Notes under the pieces: model-generated
Told to the model about the DNA's origin: nothing
Seen by the model: only the letters and a program-made list of their open reading frames with translations
The model's database searches: none
From: Gemmobacter sp.
Lineage (GTDB): Bacteria > Pseudomonadota > Alphaproteobacteria > Rhodobacterales > Rhodobacteraceae
Assembly: GCF_034676705.1 (NCBI RefSeq)
Contig: NZ_JAUCBS010000013.1
Span: forward strand, 1,964,501 to 2,028,500
DNA: 64,000 nt
Direction: 5' to 3'
Program-made: the position numbers and the translations under genes
Shown: piece by piece, positions 51,713 through 60,057 of the stretch
Numbering within the stretch: position 1 is the first letter of the stretch
Layout: each line of letters opens with the position of its first letter

Positions 51713-52024
51713 ATGATCGTCACCACCACCCCCACCGTCGAAGGCCGTCCTGCCCGCGAATATCTGGGTATCGTGACGGGCGAGGCGATTCTGGGTGCCA
51801 ATATCTTCCGCGATCTGTTCGCCAGCGTGCGCGACATCGTGGGGGGCCGCTCTGGCGCCTATGAGCAGGAGCTGGGCAAGGCCCGGCGCACCGCTCTGGC
51901 GGAAATGCAGGACGAGGCGCGGCGGCTGGGCGCCGATGCGGTGGTGGGTGTCGATCTGGATTACGAGGTGATCAACAACATGCTGATGGTGTCGGCCAGC
52001 GGCACGGCGGTGCGCCTTGGCTGA
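51713..52024 (+). CDS. YbjQ/UPF0145 family protein
   Basis: The 103-residue protein (PAREYLGIVTGEAILGANIFRD, then RRTALAEMQDEARRLGADAVVGVDLDYE) matches the UPF0145/YbjQ family, pentameric cytosolic proteins with a proposed heavy-metal-binding role. It lies inside the suf operon, overlaps the next gene by eight bases, and follows the small membrane protein by one base. A metal-related role here is inferred from context. Confidence 0.87.
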   Translation: MIVTTTPTVEGRPAREYLGIVTGEAILGANIFRDLFASVRDIVGGRSGAYEQELGKARRTALAEMQDEARRLGADAVVGVDLDYEVINNMLMVSASGTAVRLG

Positions 52025-52676
52025 CAGGGAGTCCCGCCCCGAAGATGCTGCCCCGACCGCCACCCCGGCGGCGGATGGCGCGCATCCGGTGGTGCCGGAA
52101 CGGCCCCAGCTGACCCTGCCGCCGGCCGAGGCCGAGATGGTGCGGCGGTATTACGACAAGGCCGGGGTCATTCTGGAATATGGTTCGGGCGGGTCCACGG
52201 TGCTGGCCGGCGACATGCCGGGCAAGGCGATCACCAGCGTCGAATCGGACCGGGCGTGGATCGACATGATGAAGGGCTGGTTCCGCGCCAATCCGCCCGT
52301 GTCGGCGGTGCAGCTGCACCATGCCGACATCGGCCCGACCGTGGCCTGGGGCCGCCCTGCCGACGAAACGACGTTCCGCAGTTGGCCGGGCTATGCGCTG
52401 TCGGTCTGGTCCTTGCGCGGGTTTCGCCAGCCCGACGTGGTGCTGATCGACGGCCGGTTCCGCCCGGCCTGCCTGATGACGGTGGCGCTGCGCACGAAAC
52501 GCCCGGTGACGGTGCTGTTCGACGATTACCGCGACCGCAAGCCCTATCATACGGTCGAGGCGTTGCTGAAACCCGTGGAAATCACCGGCCGCATGGCCCG
52601 GTTCGAGGTCGAACCCATGACCTTGCCGCCCAAGCGGCTGGAATGGCTGGTCGGCCTGTACCAGAGGCCGCTGTGA
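52017..52676 (+). CDS. SAM-methyltransferase-like protein
   Basis: The 219-residue protein has a glycine-rich ILEYGSGGSTVLAG (about 52-66), acid SVESDRAW and a Rossmann-like order, as in class I methyltransferases, but target residues are unclear. TTG 52017 overlaps the YbjQ stop; ATG at about residue 40 is a poor alternative because it removes little-conserved sequence only. The later part (RFRPACLMTVALRTKRP, LFDDYRDRKPYHTVE) is found in poorly studied proteobacterial proteins. No activity is assigned. Confidence 0.68.
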   Translation: MADRESRPEDAAPTATPAADGAHPVVPERPQLTLPPAEAEMVRRYYDKAGVILEYGSGGSTVLAGDMPGKAITSVESDRAWIDMMKGWFRANPPVSAVQLHHADIGPTVAWGRPADETTFRSWPGYALSVWSLRGFRQPDVVLIDGRFRPACLMTVALRTKRPVTVLFDDYRDRKPYHTVEALLKPVEITGRMARFEVEPMTLPPKRLEWLVGLYQRPL

Positions 52677-52781
52677 TGACGAATTCTGCCCCCCGGCCGG
52701 AAATAGTTCGGCGTTTGCCATGGGATTGCCCAAGTTGCGGGTCACAACCGCAACATGTGCATCGCATCGCAGGGGACGGGC

Positions 52782-53279
52782 ATGTTGGACCAGCAGAAAG
52801 TATTCGCCGCGCGGCTGGAGCGGATCGCGGCCCACACCGGGAACACGAATGCCACGCTGCATATCGGCGGGGCGGACCAGCTGCCGCAGGCGGCCCTGAA
52901 ACGCGCGGTGCTGGGCAAGACGCGGCCCCGGGTCAAGGCCAGTTCCACCCTTGCCTCGCCGCTGGCGCTGGTCAGCGGGGCGCTGGCCTGGGTCTGGGCG
53001 CAATGGTCGCTGCCGGTGCTGCTGCAATCGACCGATTTCTGGATGTCGCTGGTCGCCGCCGTGGCGGTGATGCTGCTGTTGCGGCTGGTGCTGGGGCTGA
53101 AAGGCCCGCTGATGCTGGCCGCGCAGGTGATCGGGCTGGCGCTGGCCATCGTGGGCCTGCACAACGCCGTGCATCTGTGGCCCGAACCCTTTGCCGCGCT
53201 GTTCACCCCCGACTGGGTGCAGCAGGTGCTGGCCAGCACCCAGCCCATGACCCTGTCGCTGGGCGCCATCACGCTCTGA
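52782..53279 (+). CDS. membrane protein of unknown function in suf operon
   Basis: ATG 52782 with AGGGGAC upstream gives 165 residues: a basic soluble N-terminus (MLDQQKVFAARLERIAAHTG), then three to four hydrophobic helices between about 65 and 140. ATG 52755 is an alternative. It lies about 105 bp after the methyltransferase-like gene and 92 bp before sufC. I do not recognise a family. Confidence 0.65.
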   Translation: MLDQQKVFAARLERIAAHTGNTNATLHIGGADQLPQAALKRAVLGKTRPRVKASSTLASPLALVSGALAWVWAQWSLPVLLQSTDFWMSLVAAVAVMLLLRLVLGLKGPLMLAAQVIGLALAIVGLHNAVHLWPEPFAALFTPDWVQQVLASTQPMTLSLGAITL

Positions 53280-53316
53280 CCCATTCCCGGCCCTGCGGGG
53301 CCGTTTCCACCCATCC

Positions 53317-53346
53317 GGGGCGCTGCCAGCTGGCAGGCGCCCCTTT
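53317..53346 (+). other. hairpin before sufC
   Basis: GGGGCGC-TGCCAG and CTGGCA-G-GCGCCCC form a long near-perfect stem closed by AGCT, followed by TTTCC. It may be a weak terminator or an mRNA-processing site that adjusts sufC-sufD levels relative to sufB. Confidence 0.5.
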
Positions 53347-53371
53347 CCGCATTGCCTGAAAGGACCGCATC

Positions 53372-54127
53372 ATGCTGGAAATCCGCAACCTGCACGTCAA
53401 GCTGGAAGACGAGGACAAGCCCATCCTGAAAGGCGTGGACCTGACCATCGAACCGGGCAAGGTGCATGCCATCATGGGCCCGAACGGCTCGGGCAAATCG
53501 ACGCTGTCCTATGTGCTGTCGGGCCGCGACGGCTATGAGGTGACCGACGGCACCGCCACGCTGGAGGGCGAGGATCTGCTGGGCATGGAGCCGGAGGAAC
53601 GCGCCGCCGCCGGCCTGTTCCTGGCCTTCCAGTATCCGGTGGAAATTCCGGGCGTCGGCAACATGACCTTCCTGCGCACCGCGCTGAACGCTCAGCGCAA
53701 GTCGCGCGGCGAGGACGAGATCAGCGCCGGCGATTTCCTGAAGCTGGTGCGCGAAAAGGCCAGGGCGCTGAAGATCGACGCCGACATGCTGAAGCGCCCG
53801 GTCAACGTGGGCTTCTCGGGCGGCGAGAAAAAGCGCAACGAGATCCTCCAGATGGCCATGCTGGAACCCAAGATGTGCATCTTGGACGAGACCGACTCGG
53901 GCCTGGACGTGGATGCGATGAAACTGGTGTCCGAAGGGGTGAACGCCCTGCGGTCCGAAGGGCGGTCGTTCCTGGTGATCACCCACTACCAGCGCCTGCT
54001 GGACCATATCAAACCGGATGTCGTCCACATCATGGCCGATGGCCGCATCGTCAAGACCGGCGGGCCGGAACTGGCGCTGGAGGTGGAACACAACGGCTAT
54101 GCCGACCTGCTGGCGGGGGCAAAGTGA
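53372..54127 (+). CDS. sufC: Fe-S assembly ATPase SufC
   Basis: SufC is the ABC-type ATPase of SufBCD. The 251 residues have Walker A GPNGSGKSTLSYVLSG, the SufC-typical FQYPVEIPGVGNMTFLRTA Q-loop, signature GFSGGEKKRNEILQ, and Walker B CILDETDSGLDVDA. TGAAAGGACC precedes the ATG. It overlaps sufD (TGATG). Confidence 0.97.
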   Translation: MLEIRNLHVKLEDEDKPILKGVDLTIEPGKVHAIMGPNGSGKSTLSYVLSGRDGYEVTDGTATLEGEDLLGMEPEERAAAGLFLAFQYPVEIPGVGNMTFLRTALNAQRKSRGEDEISAGDFLKLVREKARALKIDADMLKRPVNVGFSGGEKKRNEILQMAMLEPKMCILDETDSGLDVDAMKLVSEGVNALRSEGRSFLVITHYQRLLDHIKPDVVHIMADGRIVKTGGPELALEVEHNGYADLLAGAK

Positions 54128-55419
54128 TGGCCCTGCCGAAAGCCAAGCAAGAGGCGCTGGAGGCGCGGCTGGACGCCGGCCCGCGCCCGACCGGGGGCAA
54201 GTGGATCACCAGGGCGCGCGATGATGCACGCGCCCGGCTGACCGCCATGGGCCTGCCCGGCAAGCGCGACGAATACTGGCGCTATACCGACCCGACCGGG
54301 TTCAACGCCCCCGCGCCGGCGCCTGCCGCGCTGTTCGCGGGCGTGCCCGAGCCGATGCCGTTTGAATCCTTCGAACGGGTGCGGCTGGTGTTCGTCGATG
54401 GCGTGTTCGACCCTGAACAGTCCGACCGGCCGGAACTGGCCGGGGTGGAAATCACCCGGCTGGCCGAGGCGGCGCAGGTGGATATCCACTGGGCGCGCGA
54501 TCTGTATGGCGTGCTGGAAACCCGTGGCCAGACCCCGGTGCAGCGCCCCTTTGCGGTGCTGAACACCGCCTTTGCCGAAGATGGCGTGCTGATCCGGGTG
54601 ACCGGCCAGGCCGCGCGTCCGGTGTCGCTGGTCTATGTGCACAATTCCGAAACCTCGGATGCGGTGCTGCACCATGTCATCCGGCTGGAGCCTGGCGCGG
54701 AACTGACGCTGCTGGAAAACGGCCCCGGTGCCGCGCGGCTGAACAAGGTGATGGAGGTGGACGTGGCCGACGGCGCGCGCTTCCACCACATCCGCACCAT
54801 GGGCCGCGACCACCAGCGCCGCGCCGTGACGCATATCTTTGCCCGGCTGGGCAAGGAATCGCTGTTCAAATCCTTCACCATGACCGCCAATGGCCGCATG
54901 ACCCGCAACGAGGCGGTGATCGAGCTGACCGGCGATGATGCAGTGGCGCATATTGCCGGTGCGGCAGTGGGCGACGGCGATTTCCACCATGACGACACGG
55001 TGTTCGTGACCCATGGCGCCGAACGCTGCGAAAGCCGTCAGGTTTACAAGAAGGTGCTGAAGAACGGCGCCACCGGCGTGTTCCAGGGCAAGATCCTGGT
55101 CAAGCAGGGCGCGCAGAAGACCGATGGCTATCAGATCAGCCAAAGCCTGCTGCTGGATGGCGACAGCAACTTCCTGGTCAAGCCCGAGCTGGAAATCTAC
55201 GCCGACGACGTGAAATGTTCGCACGGCTCCACCTCGGGGGCGATGGACGAGACGGCGCTTTACTACCTGCGGTCGCGCGGGGTGCCGAAATCCGAGGCCG
55301 AGGGGCTGCTGGTGCTGGCCTTCCTGGCCGAGGCGATTGCCGAGATCGAGGATGAGAGCCTGGCCGAAGAAATCCGCAGCCGGGTCGAGGCCTGGCTTGC
55401 GCGGCATCAGACGCGCTGA
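54127..55419 (+). CDS. sufD: Fe-S cluster assembly protein SufD
   Basis: SufD pairs with SufB as scaffold. ATG 54127 shares a base with the sufC stop; the product is 430 residues. EYWRYTDPTGF near the N-terminus, the beta-helix region with TGVFQGKILVKQGAQKTDGYQ, and the C-terminal CSHGSTSGAMDETALYYLRSRG are standard. Length is normal. Confidence 0.96.
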   Translation: MALPKAKQEALEARLDAGPRPTGGKWITRARDDARARLTAMGLPGKRDEYWRYTDPTGFNAPAPAPAALFAGVPEPMPFESFERVRLVFVDGVFDPEQSDRPELAGVEITRLAEAAQVDIHWARDLYGVLETRGQTPVQRPFAVLNTAFAEDGVLIRVTGQAARPVSLVYVHNSETSDAVLHHVIRLEPGAELTLLENGPGAARLNKVMEVDVADGARFHHIRTMGRDHQRRAVTHIFARLGKESLFKSFTMTANGRMTRNEAVIELTGDDAVAHIAGAAVGDGDFHHDDTVFVTHGAERCESRQVYKKVLKNGATGVFQGKILVKQGAQKTDGYQISQSLLLDGDSNFLVKPELEIYADDVKCSHGSTSGAMDETALYYLRSRGVPKSEAEGLLVLAFLAEAIAEIEDESLAEEIRSRVEAWLARHQTR

Positions 55420-55444
55420 TCCCGGCTTGCGGCGCGGCGCCCGG

Positions 55445-55490
55445 TGCGGGCGTTGCGCCGTGGGTATTTTTGGCAAGATGATGCCGCAAG
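55445..55490 (+). repeat. dispersed intergenic repeat, copy 14 (subtype B)
   Basis: TGCGGGCGTTGCGCC hairpin material then GTGGGTATTTTTGGCAAGAT and GATGCCG. It follows sufD within a 180-bp gap before the Yip1 pair; no further gene is seen in that gap. Confidence 0.7.
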
Positions 55491-55599
55491 GGCAGGGCAG
55501 GGTCCACAGGCGGTATGCTTGTGGTTGTGCGGGCCCTTGGATATCTGGGGCTTGGTGAGGTTGCGCGGGTGGTCCCCGCAACCGGACGGAGGCAGGGCC

Positions 55600-56100
55600 A
55601 TGTCGGTGACGCAGCGCATTCTGGCCAGCTGGCGCAGCCCGCGCGGGGTGATGCGCGCCATGCTGGCGGCCGGCCAGCGCGAGGATCGGGCGCTGGTCGT
55701 GTTGATGGTGGCCTGCCTGATCATGTTCGTCGCGCAATGGCCGGGCTTAAGCCGGGCGGCCTATCTGGATCCGGCCGTGCCGCTGGATGCCCGCCTGGGG
55801 GGCGCGCTGATGGGCACGCTGTTCCTGATGCCGCCGCTGGCCTATGGGCTGGCCGGGATCAGCCATCTGGTGGCGCGGGCGATGGGCGGGCAGGGCAGCT
55901 GGTATGGCGCGCGGCTGGCGCTGTTCTGGTCGCTCTTGGTGATTTCGCCGCTGATGCTGTTGCAGGGGCTGGTCGCCGGCTTTGTCGGTCCCGGTCCGGG
56001 GGCCACGGCGATGGGGCTGATCGTGCTGGCAGGGTTCCTGTTCCAGTGGGGCAATGCGATGGTCGCGGCCGAGGCGCCGCAAGGGGAGGCGGGGCAATGA
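55600..56100 (+). CDS. Yip1-family membrane protein (first)
   Basis: ATG 55600 after ACGGAGGCAGG gives 166 residues with about four to five membrane helices in the Yip1-domain pattern (QRILASWRSPRGVMRAML, then GALMGTLFLMPPLAYGLAG). Family function in bacteria is unknown. It overlaps a second Yip1 gene by four bases, in the space between sufD and sufS, so it is probably in the suf operon. Confidence 0.78.
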   Translation: MSVTQRILASWRSPRGVMRAMLAAGQREDRALVVLMVACLIMFVAQWPGLSRAAYLDPAVPLDARLGGALMGTLFLMPPLAYGLAGISHLVARAMGGQGSWYGARLALFWSLLVISPLMLLQGLVAGFVGPGPGATAMGLIVLAGFLFQWGNAMVAAEAPQGEAGQ

Positions 56101-56660
56101 ACGGGTCGGACTGGATGGCGCTGGTGCAGGAGGCCTTTCGCGATCCGCGCCGCAGCGCGCAGCGCATCGCCGGCTGGCCGCTGCCGGATCAGGCGTTGCC
56201 CATGGCCTTTGCGCTGATTGCCGCGCTGTCGGTGCTGGGGTTGTATGGTGCCATGCTGCTGTCGGGCATGGCCACGGCCGATCTGCCCTCGCCCGTCCTG
56301 CTGGTGGTGATGCAGCTGGGGTCCATGCTGCTGTTGGCGGCCGTGCTGGCGCAGGCCGGGCGGATGTTTGGCGGGGCCGGCGGGTTTGCCGGCGCGCTGC
56401 GCATCATCATCTGGATCCAGGCGCTGATGGTGCTGCTGCAAATCGTGCAGCTGGTCGCGCTGGTGGTGCTGCCGCCGCTGGGGGGCTTGCTCAGCCTCGT
56501 GTCGGTCGTGGCCATCGGCTGGGTGGCGACCGGCATGGTGGCCGGGCTGCACGGGTTCAAGTCGCTGCCGCTGACTTTTCTGGGGATCATCGGGGCGCTG
56601 CTGGTGGTGGGATTCGTCCTGTCGCTGCTGCTGGCGCCCTTCATCTCGCTGCCGCAATGA
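56097..56660 (+). CDS. Yip1-family membrane protein (second)
   Basis: The 187-residue partner (MALVQEAFRDPRRSAQRIAGW, then five helices) has the N-terminal Yip1 pattern VQEAFRDPRR seen in YIP1 proteins. The tandem overlap suggests a heteromer. The next gene, sufS, starts within eight bases. Role unknown. Confidence 0.8.
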   Translation: MNGSDWMALVQEAFRDPRRSAQRIAGWPLPDQALPMAFALIAALSVLGLYGAMLLSGMATADLPSPVLLVVMQLGSMLLLAAVLAQAGRMFGGAGGFAGALRIIIWIQALMVLLQIVQLVALVVLPPLGGLLSLVSVVAIGWVATGMVAGLHGFKSLPLTFLGIIGALLVVGFVLSLLLAPFISLPQ

Positions 56661-56668
56661 GGGCCGAC

Positions 56669-57889
56669 ATGTATGATGTTCACGCAATCCGCCGCGATTT
56701 TCCGATCCTGTCCCGGCAGGTGAACGGCAGGCCGCTGGTCTATCTGGACAATGGCGCATCGGCGCAAAAGCCGCAGGTGGTGATCGACGCGATGACGCAG
56801 GCCTATTCCATGGAATATTCCAATGTTCACCGTGGCTTGCACTACCTTTCGAACCTTGCGACAGAACATTACGAGGCGGTTCGCGGCAAGGTCGCGCGGT
56901 TCCTGAACGCCCCGCACGAAGACGAGATCGTGTTCACCACCGGCTCGACCGAGGGGATCAACCTGGTGTCCTATGCCTGGGCCGCGCCGCGGTTGCAGCC
57001 CGGCGATGAAATCGTGCTGTCGGTGATGGAGCATCATGCCAACATCGTGCCCTGGCATTTCCTGCGCGAACGTCAGGGCGTGGTGCTGAAATGGGTCGAG
57101 GTCGATGCCAATGGCGATCTGGATCCGCAGGCGGTGATCGACGCGATCGGGCCGCGCACCCGGCTGGTGGCGGTGACGCATATGTCGAACGTGCTGGGCA
57201 CGGTGGTCGATGTGGCCGCGATCTGTGCGGGCGCGCAGGCGCGGGGCGTGCCGGTGCTGGTCGATGGCTCGCAGGCGGCGGTTCACATGCCGGTGGATCT
57301 GTCGGCGCTTGGCTGCGATTTCTATGCCGTGACCGGGCACAAGCTCTATGGCCCGTCGGGATCGGGCGCGATCTGGATCTCCCGCGCCCGGCAGGCCGAG
57401 ATGCGCCCCTTCCTGGGCGGCGGCGACATGATCCGCGAGGTCACGCGCGATACCGTCACCTGGGCCGATCCGCCGATGAAGTTCGAGGCGGGCACCCCCG
57501 GCATCGTCCAGCAGATCGGCCTTGGCGTGGCGCTGGATTACCTCAGCGGTCTGGGCATGGCCAATGTCGCCGCGCATGAGCGCAGCCTTCGCGACTATGC
57601 GCGTGACCGGCTGGCCGGGCTGAACTGGCTGAACGTGCAGGGCAATTCGGCCGGCAAGGGGGCGATCTTCAGCTTTACCCTGCAAGGCGGCGCCCATGCG
57701 CATGATGTTTCGACGATTCTCGACAAGCGCGGGGTGGCCGTGCGGGCCGGCACCCATTGCGCCATGCCGCTGATGGCGCATATGGGCGTGGGGGCGACCT
57801 GCCGGGCATCGTTCGGGCTTTACAACACGCTGGACGAGGTGGATGCGCTGGTTTCGGCGCTGGAACTGTGCCACGAACTGTTTGCCTGA
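56669..57889 (+). CDS. sufS: cysteine desulfurase SufS
   Basis: SufS provides sulfur to SufBCD. ATG 56669 with GAGGG upstream gives 406 residues; ATG 56657 overlaps the upstream stop as an alternative. VYLDNGASAQKPQ, NVHRGLHYLSNLATE, HHANIVPWH, PLP lysine in VTGHKLYGPSG and the active-site Cys in RAGTHCAMPLM are intact. No sufE, sufT or sufA follows; instead a broken tRNA gene marks the edge of a mobile region. Confidence 0.96.
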   Translation: MYDVHAIRRDFPILSRQVNGRPLVYLDNGASAQKPQVVIDAMTQAYSMEYSNVHRGLHYLSNLATEHYEAVRGKVARFLNAPHEDEIVFTTGSTEGINLVSYAWAAPRLQPGDEIVLSVMEHHANIVPWHFLRERQGVVLKWVEVDANGDLDPQAVIDAIGPRTRLVAVTHMSNVLGTVVDVAAICAGAQARGVPVLVDGSQAAVHMPVDLSALGCDFYAVTGHKLYGPSGSGAIWISRARQAEMRPFLGGGDMIREVTRDTVTWADPPMKFEAGTPGIVQQIGLGVALDYLSGLGMANVAAHERSLRDYARDRLAGLNWLNVQGNSAGKGAIFSFTLQGGAHAHDVSTILDKRGVAVRAGTHCAMPLMAHMGVGATCRASFGLYNTLDEVDALVSALELCHELFA

Positions 57890-57944
57890 CTTTTTGCGGC
57901 TGCACCATTGCAGCCGCCGCCCGGGACGGCTATAGACGCCTCAG

Positions 57945-57993
57945 GCACCCGTAGCTCAGCTGGATAGAGTGCTGCCCTCCGAAGGCAGAGGTC
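57945..57993 (+). pseudogene. broken tRNA-Arg(CCG), 5' part only
   Basis: The acceptor 5' strand, D arm and the whole anticodon arm (CTCCGAA loop, CTGCC/GGCAG stem) of a tRNA-Arg are intact up to AGGTC, then the sequence changes to AAGACGTTAGG with no T arm or 3' acceptor strand. It is the last feature of the ancestral chromosome before foreign-looking DNA. Confidence 0.88.
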
Positions 57994-58110
57994 AAGACGT
58001 TAGGCTTAGATAAGGAGACGAAAAGAGAGCTGAATATCAATGGCTTGCGTGGTTGCCATTTGGCCCTTTCAACCCGCAGGATTTTCGCGTAAGCACTGCA
58101 TAAACAGCAC

Positions 58111-58187
58111 GCACCCGTAGCTCAGTTGGATAGAGTGTCGGCCTCCGAAGCCGAAGGTCCCGCGTTCGAGTCGCGGCGGGTGCGCCA
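58111..58187 (+). tRNA. tRNA-Arg(CCG)
   Basis: A complete 77-base cloverleaf: acceptor GCACCCG pairs with CGGGTGC, anticodon loop CTCCGAA (CCG) on a TCGGC/GCCGA stem, T arm CCGCG-TTCGAGT-CGCGG, encoded GCCA end. It differs from the fragment at 57945 in the D loop and anticodon stem, so it is not a simple duplicate. Confidence 0.95.
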
Positions 58188-58529
58188 TTCCCCTCATCTT
58201 CGATACAAGCGGTTTAGGATGGCTTTCGTGTCTGCCATCTCGCCCCCCCCCACGGGTCACTTGGGCTTCGTAGCCCGCGATCGTTCATTGCCAGTGACAG
58301 CCTAAGCGCATTGTTGCTCGCATTATTAAGCTCTCCTTATGATGGCATACGATTTGCGCTGTCTAATCGGAGGGGTCGGTAAGCCCTAGAATCCGATACT
58401 GGCTATCTGTGTGATCGCCGAAGCCGGCTTTGCAAGCATGCAGGAGTCCATCATGGCGGTCACAGCCCGCAGAGTTCCCTTTGGTCTCGGGACAGCCTCT
58501 GCGTCGTCAACCAGAACCATGGTGGGCGC
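58188..58529. other. non-coding stretch after tRNA, lower GC
   Basis: No gene, terminator or repeat of the dispersed family is recognised here. The composition is clearly less G/C-rich than the region before 57900. A minus-strand frame at 58386-58733 reads VLVDDAEAV but is otherwise unconvincing. The upstream region of the broken LysR gene would lie here. Confidence 0.5.
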
Positions 58530-59167
58530 ATGAGAAAGGATGTGGCGAAGTGGCCAGAATCTATTGAGCTTCGCCATCTCCGTTATTTTGTGGCTGCTGC
58601 CGAGCATGGCAGTTTTCGTAAAGCTGGTGCAGCCCTCGGTCTGTCGCAGTCGGCAGTTAGCCGGTGTATCGCCGACCTTGAGGACCAAATCGGCGCTTCG
58701 CTGCTCCACCGGCACACATGGGGCGTATCGCAACTTATGCGGGCCAACGCTTCCTCCTCCGGACTCGCCAAGTCATCAGAAGCGTCGGAGAAGGCGCACT
58801 GGATGTTGCGGCGGCGGGGCGCTCGGAAGAAGGGCGGGTCCGGATCGGTATCTACTCCTCGATCGCCTCGGGTTTTCTTTCGGATCTTCTAGCGAACTAT
58901 GGCAAGCGTTATGCGAAGGTCAGAATCAAGATGGTCGATGGCAATCCCGTCGAACATGTCGCGGCGATCCGGCAACTAAGCCTCGACGTGGCCTTCATTA
59001 CTGGAACGCGAGATTGGCCTGACTGCGAACGCACCCCGCTGTGGTCGGAGCGGGTGTTTGCTGTCCTACCTCTCCATCACAGGTTGACCGAACAGGAAGA
59101 GTTGAGCTGGAGCGATCTGGCGGACGAAACCTTCATCGTGATGACCTGCCCCCCGGTCGTCCCTCGT

Positions 59168-60049
59168 TCATAACGAGAGTCCTTGGGTTTGATAGTGGTC
59201 GGTTTCAGGTTGGGCAAGCGCGCCGGGGGCGGAGCCCTCAGAGTGCTCAAGCGTCCGGCGCGCTTCTGCTGGTGTTCTGTTACCCAGCGATGAATGCGGC
59301 CTGACGTTGTTGTAGTCATAGCGCCAGATCGCCAACTTTCGGCGGGCATCGGCGAGGCTGTCGAAGATTTCCTCATTGAGGCATTCGTCGCGCAGGCTTC
59401 CATTGAAGGACTCGATAAAGCCGTTCTGCTGCGGCCTGCCCGGGTCGATGTAGTGCCATTCGACGCCGTTCTCGTTGGCCCACTTCAGGATGGCCTTGCT
59501 GGTGAACTCGGTTCCGTTGTCGCTGACGATGCAAGCGGGCTTGCCGTAAATCCTGACCAGCGCATCCAGTTCCCGCGCCACCCGAGCCCCCGAGATGCTG
59601 GTGTCGGCGATCAGCGCGAGGTTCTCGCGGCAGCAATCGTCGTTCACGGCCAGGATGCGGAACTTGCGGCAGGTCCCGAACGTGTCGGACAGGAAGTCCA
59701 GCGACCAGCGCTGGTTCGGCCGCAGCGGCACCGGCATTGGCGTGCGGCTGCCCCGCGCCCGTTTGCGCCCCCGTCGTCGGTGCACCGACAAGCCCTCTTC
59801 CCGGTAAATCCGGTAGAGCTTCTTTTCGTTCATGATCATGCCCTTGCGCTCCAGCATGATGCCGACGCGCCGATACCCGAAGCAACGACGCTTCTCGGCG
59901 ATCTTGTGCATCTCCTCACGGATTTCCGGGTTATCGGGCGGCCTGTCACGCCGCACCGTCTTCGGATCGACACCGATCAGGACGCAGGCCCGGCGTTGAG
60001 AGATCGGATGACCCTTCAGCGCCCGCAGCACTGCCTCCCGCCGTTGCAT
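59168..60049 (-). CDS. IS 1 transposase OrfB (DDE integrase core)
   Basis: The 293-residue product has an HTH_21-like segment (ALKGHPISQRRACVLIGV) and the rve core with catalytic Asp in WSLDFLSD, Asp in VSDNGTEFTS and Glu in FIESFNGSLRDE. It is normally made as a fusion with OrfA by -1 frameshifting; the frames lie close (OrfA ends at 60058). All catalytic residues are present, so the element may still move. Confidence 0.92.
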   Translation of the reverse strand: MQRREAVLRALKGHPISQRRACVLIGVDPKTVRRDRPPDNPEIREEMHKIAEKRRCFGYRRVGIMLERKGMIMNEKKLYRIYREEGLSVHRRRGRKRARGSRTPMPVPLRPNQRWSLDFLSDTFGTCRKFRILAVNDDCCRENLALIADTSISGARVARELDALVRIYGKPACIVSDNGTEFTSKAILKWANENGVEWHYIDPGRPQQNGFIESFNGSLRDECLNEEIFDSLADARRKLAIWRYDYNNVRPHSSLGNRTPAEARRTLEHSEGSAPGALAQPETDHYQTQGLSL

Positions 60050-60057
60050 CGGCGTCG

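Noticed and set aside
48853..51837. A 994-codon minus-strand frame across the desulfurase and sufB
   Set aside because: Spans two certain genes on the other strand and has no domain; a GC shadow.
58386..58733. Minus-strand frame containing VLVDDAEAV, reminiscent of a response-regulator receiver start
   Set aside because: Half of it mirrors the LysR helix-turn-helix region, the similarity is limited to a few residues, and no ribosome site is seen.
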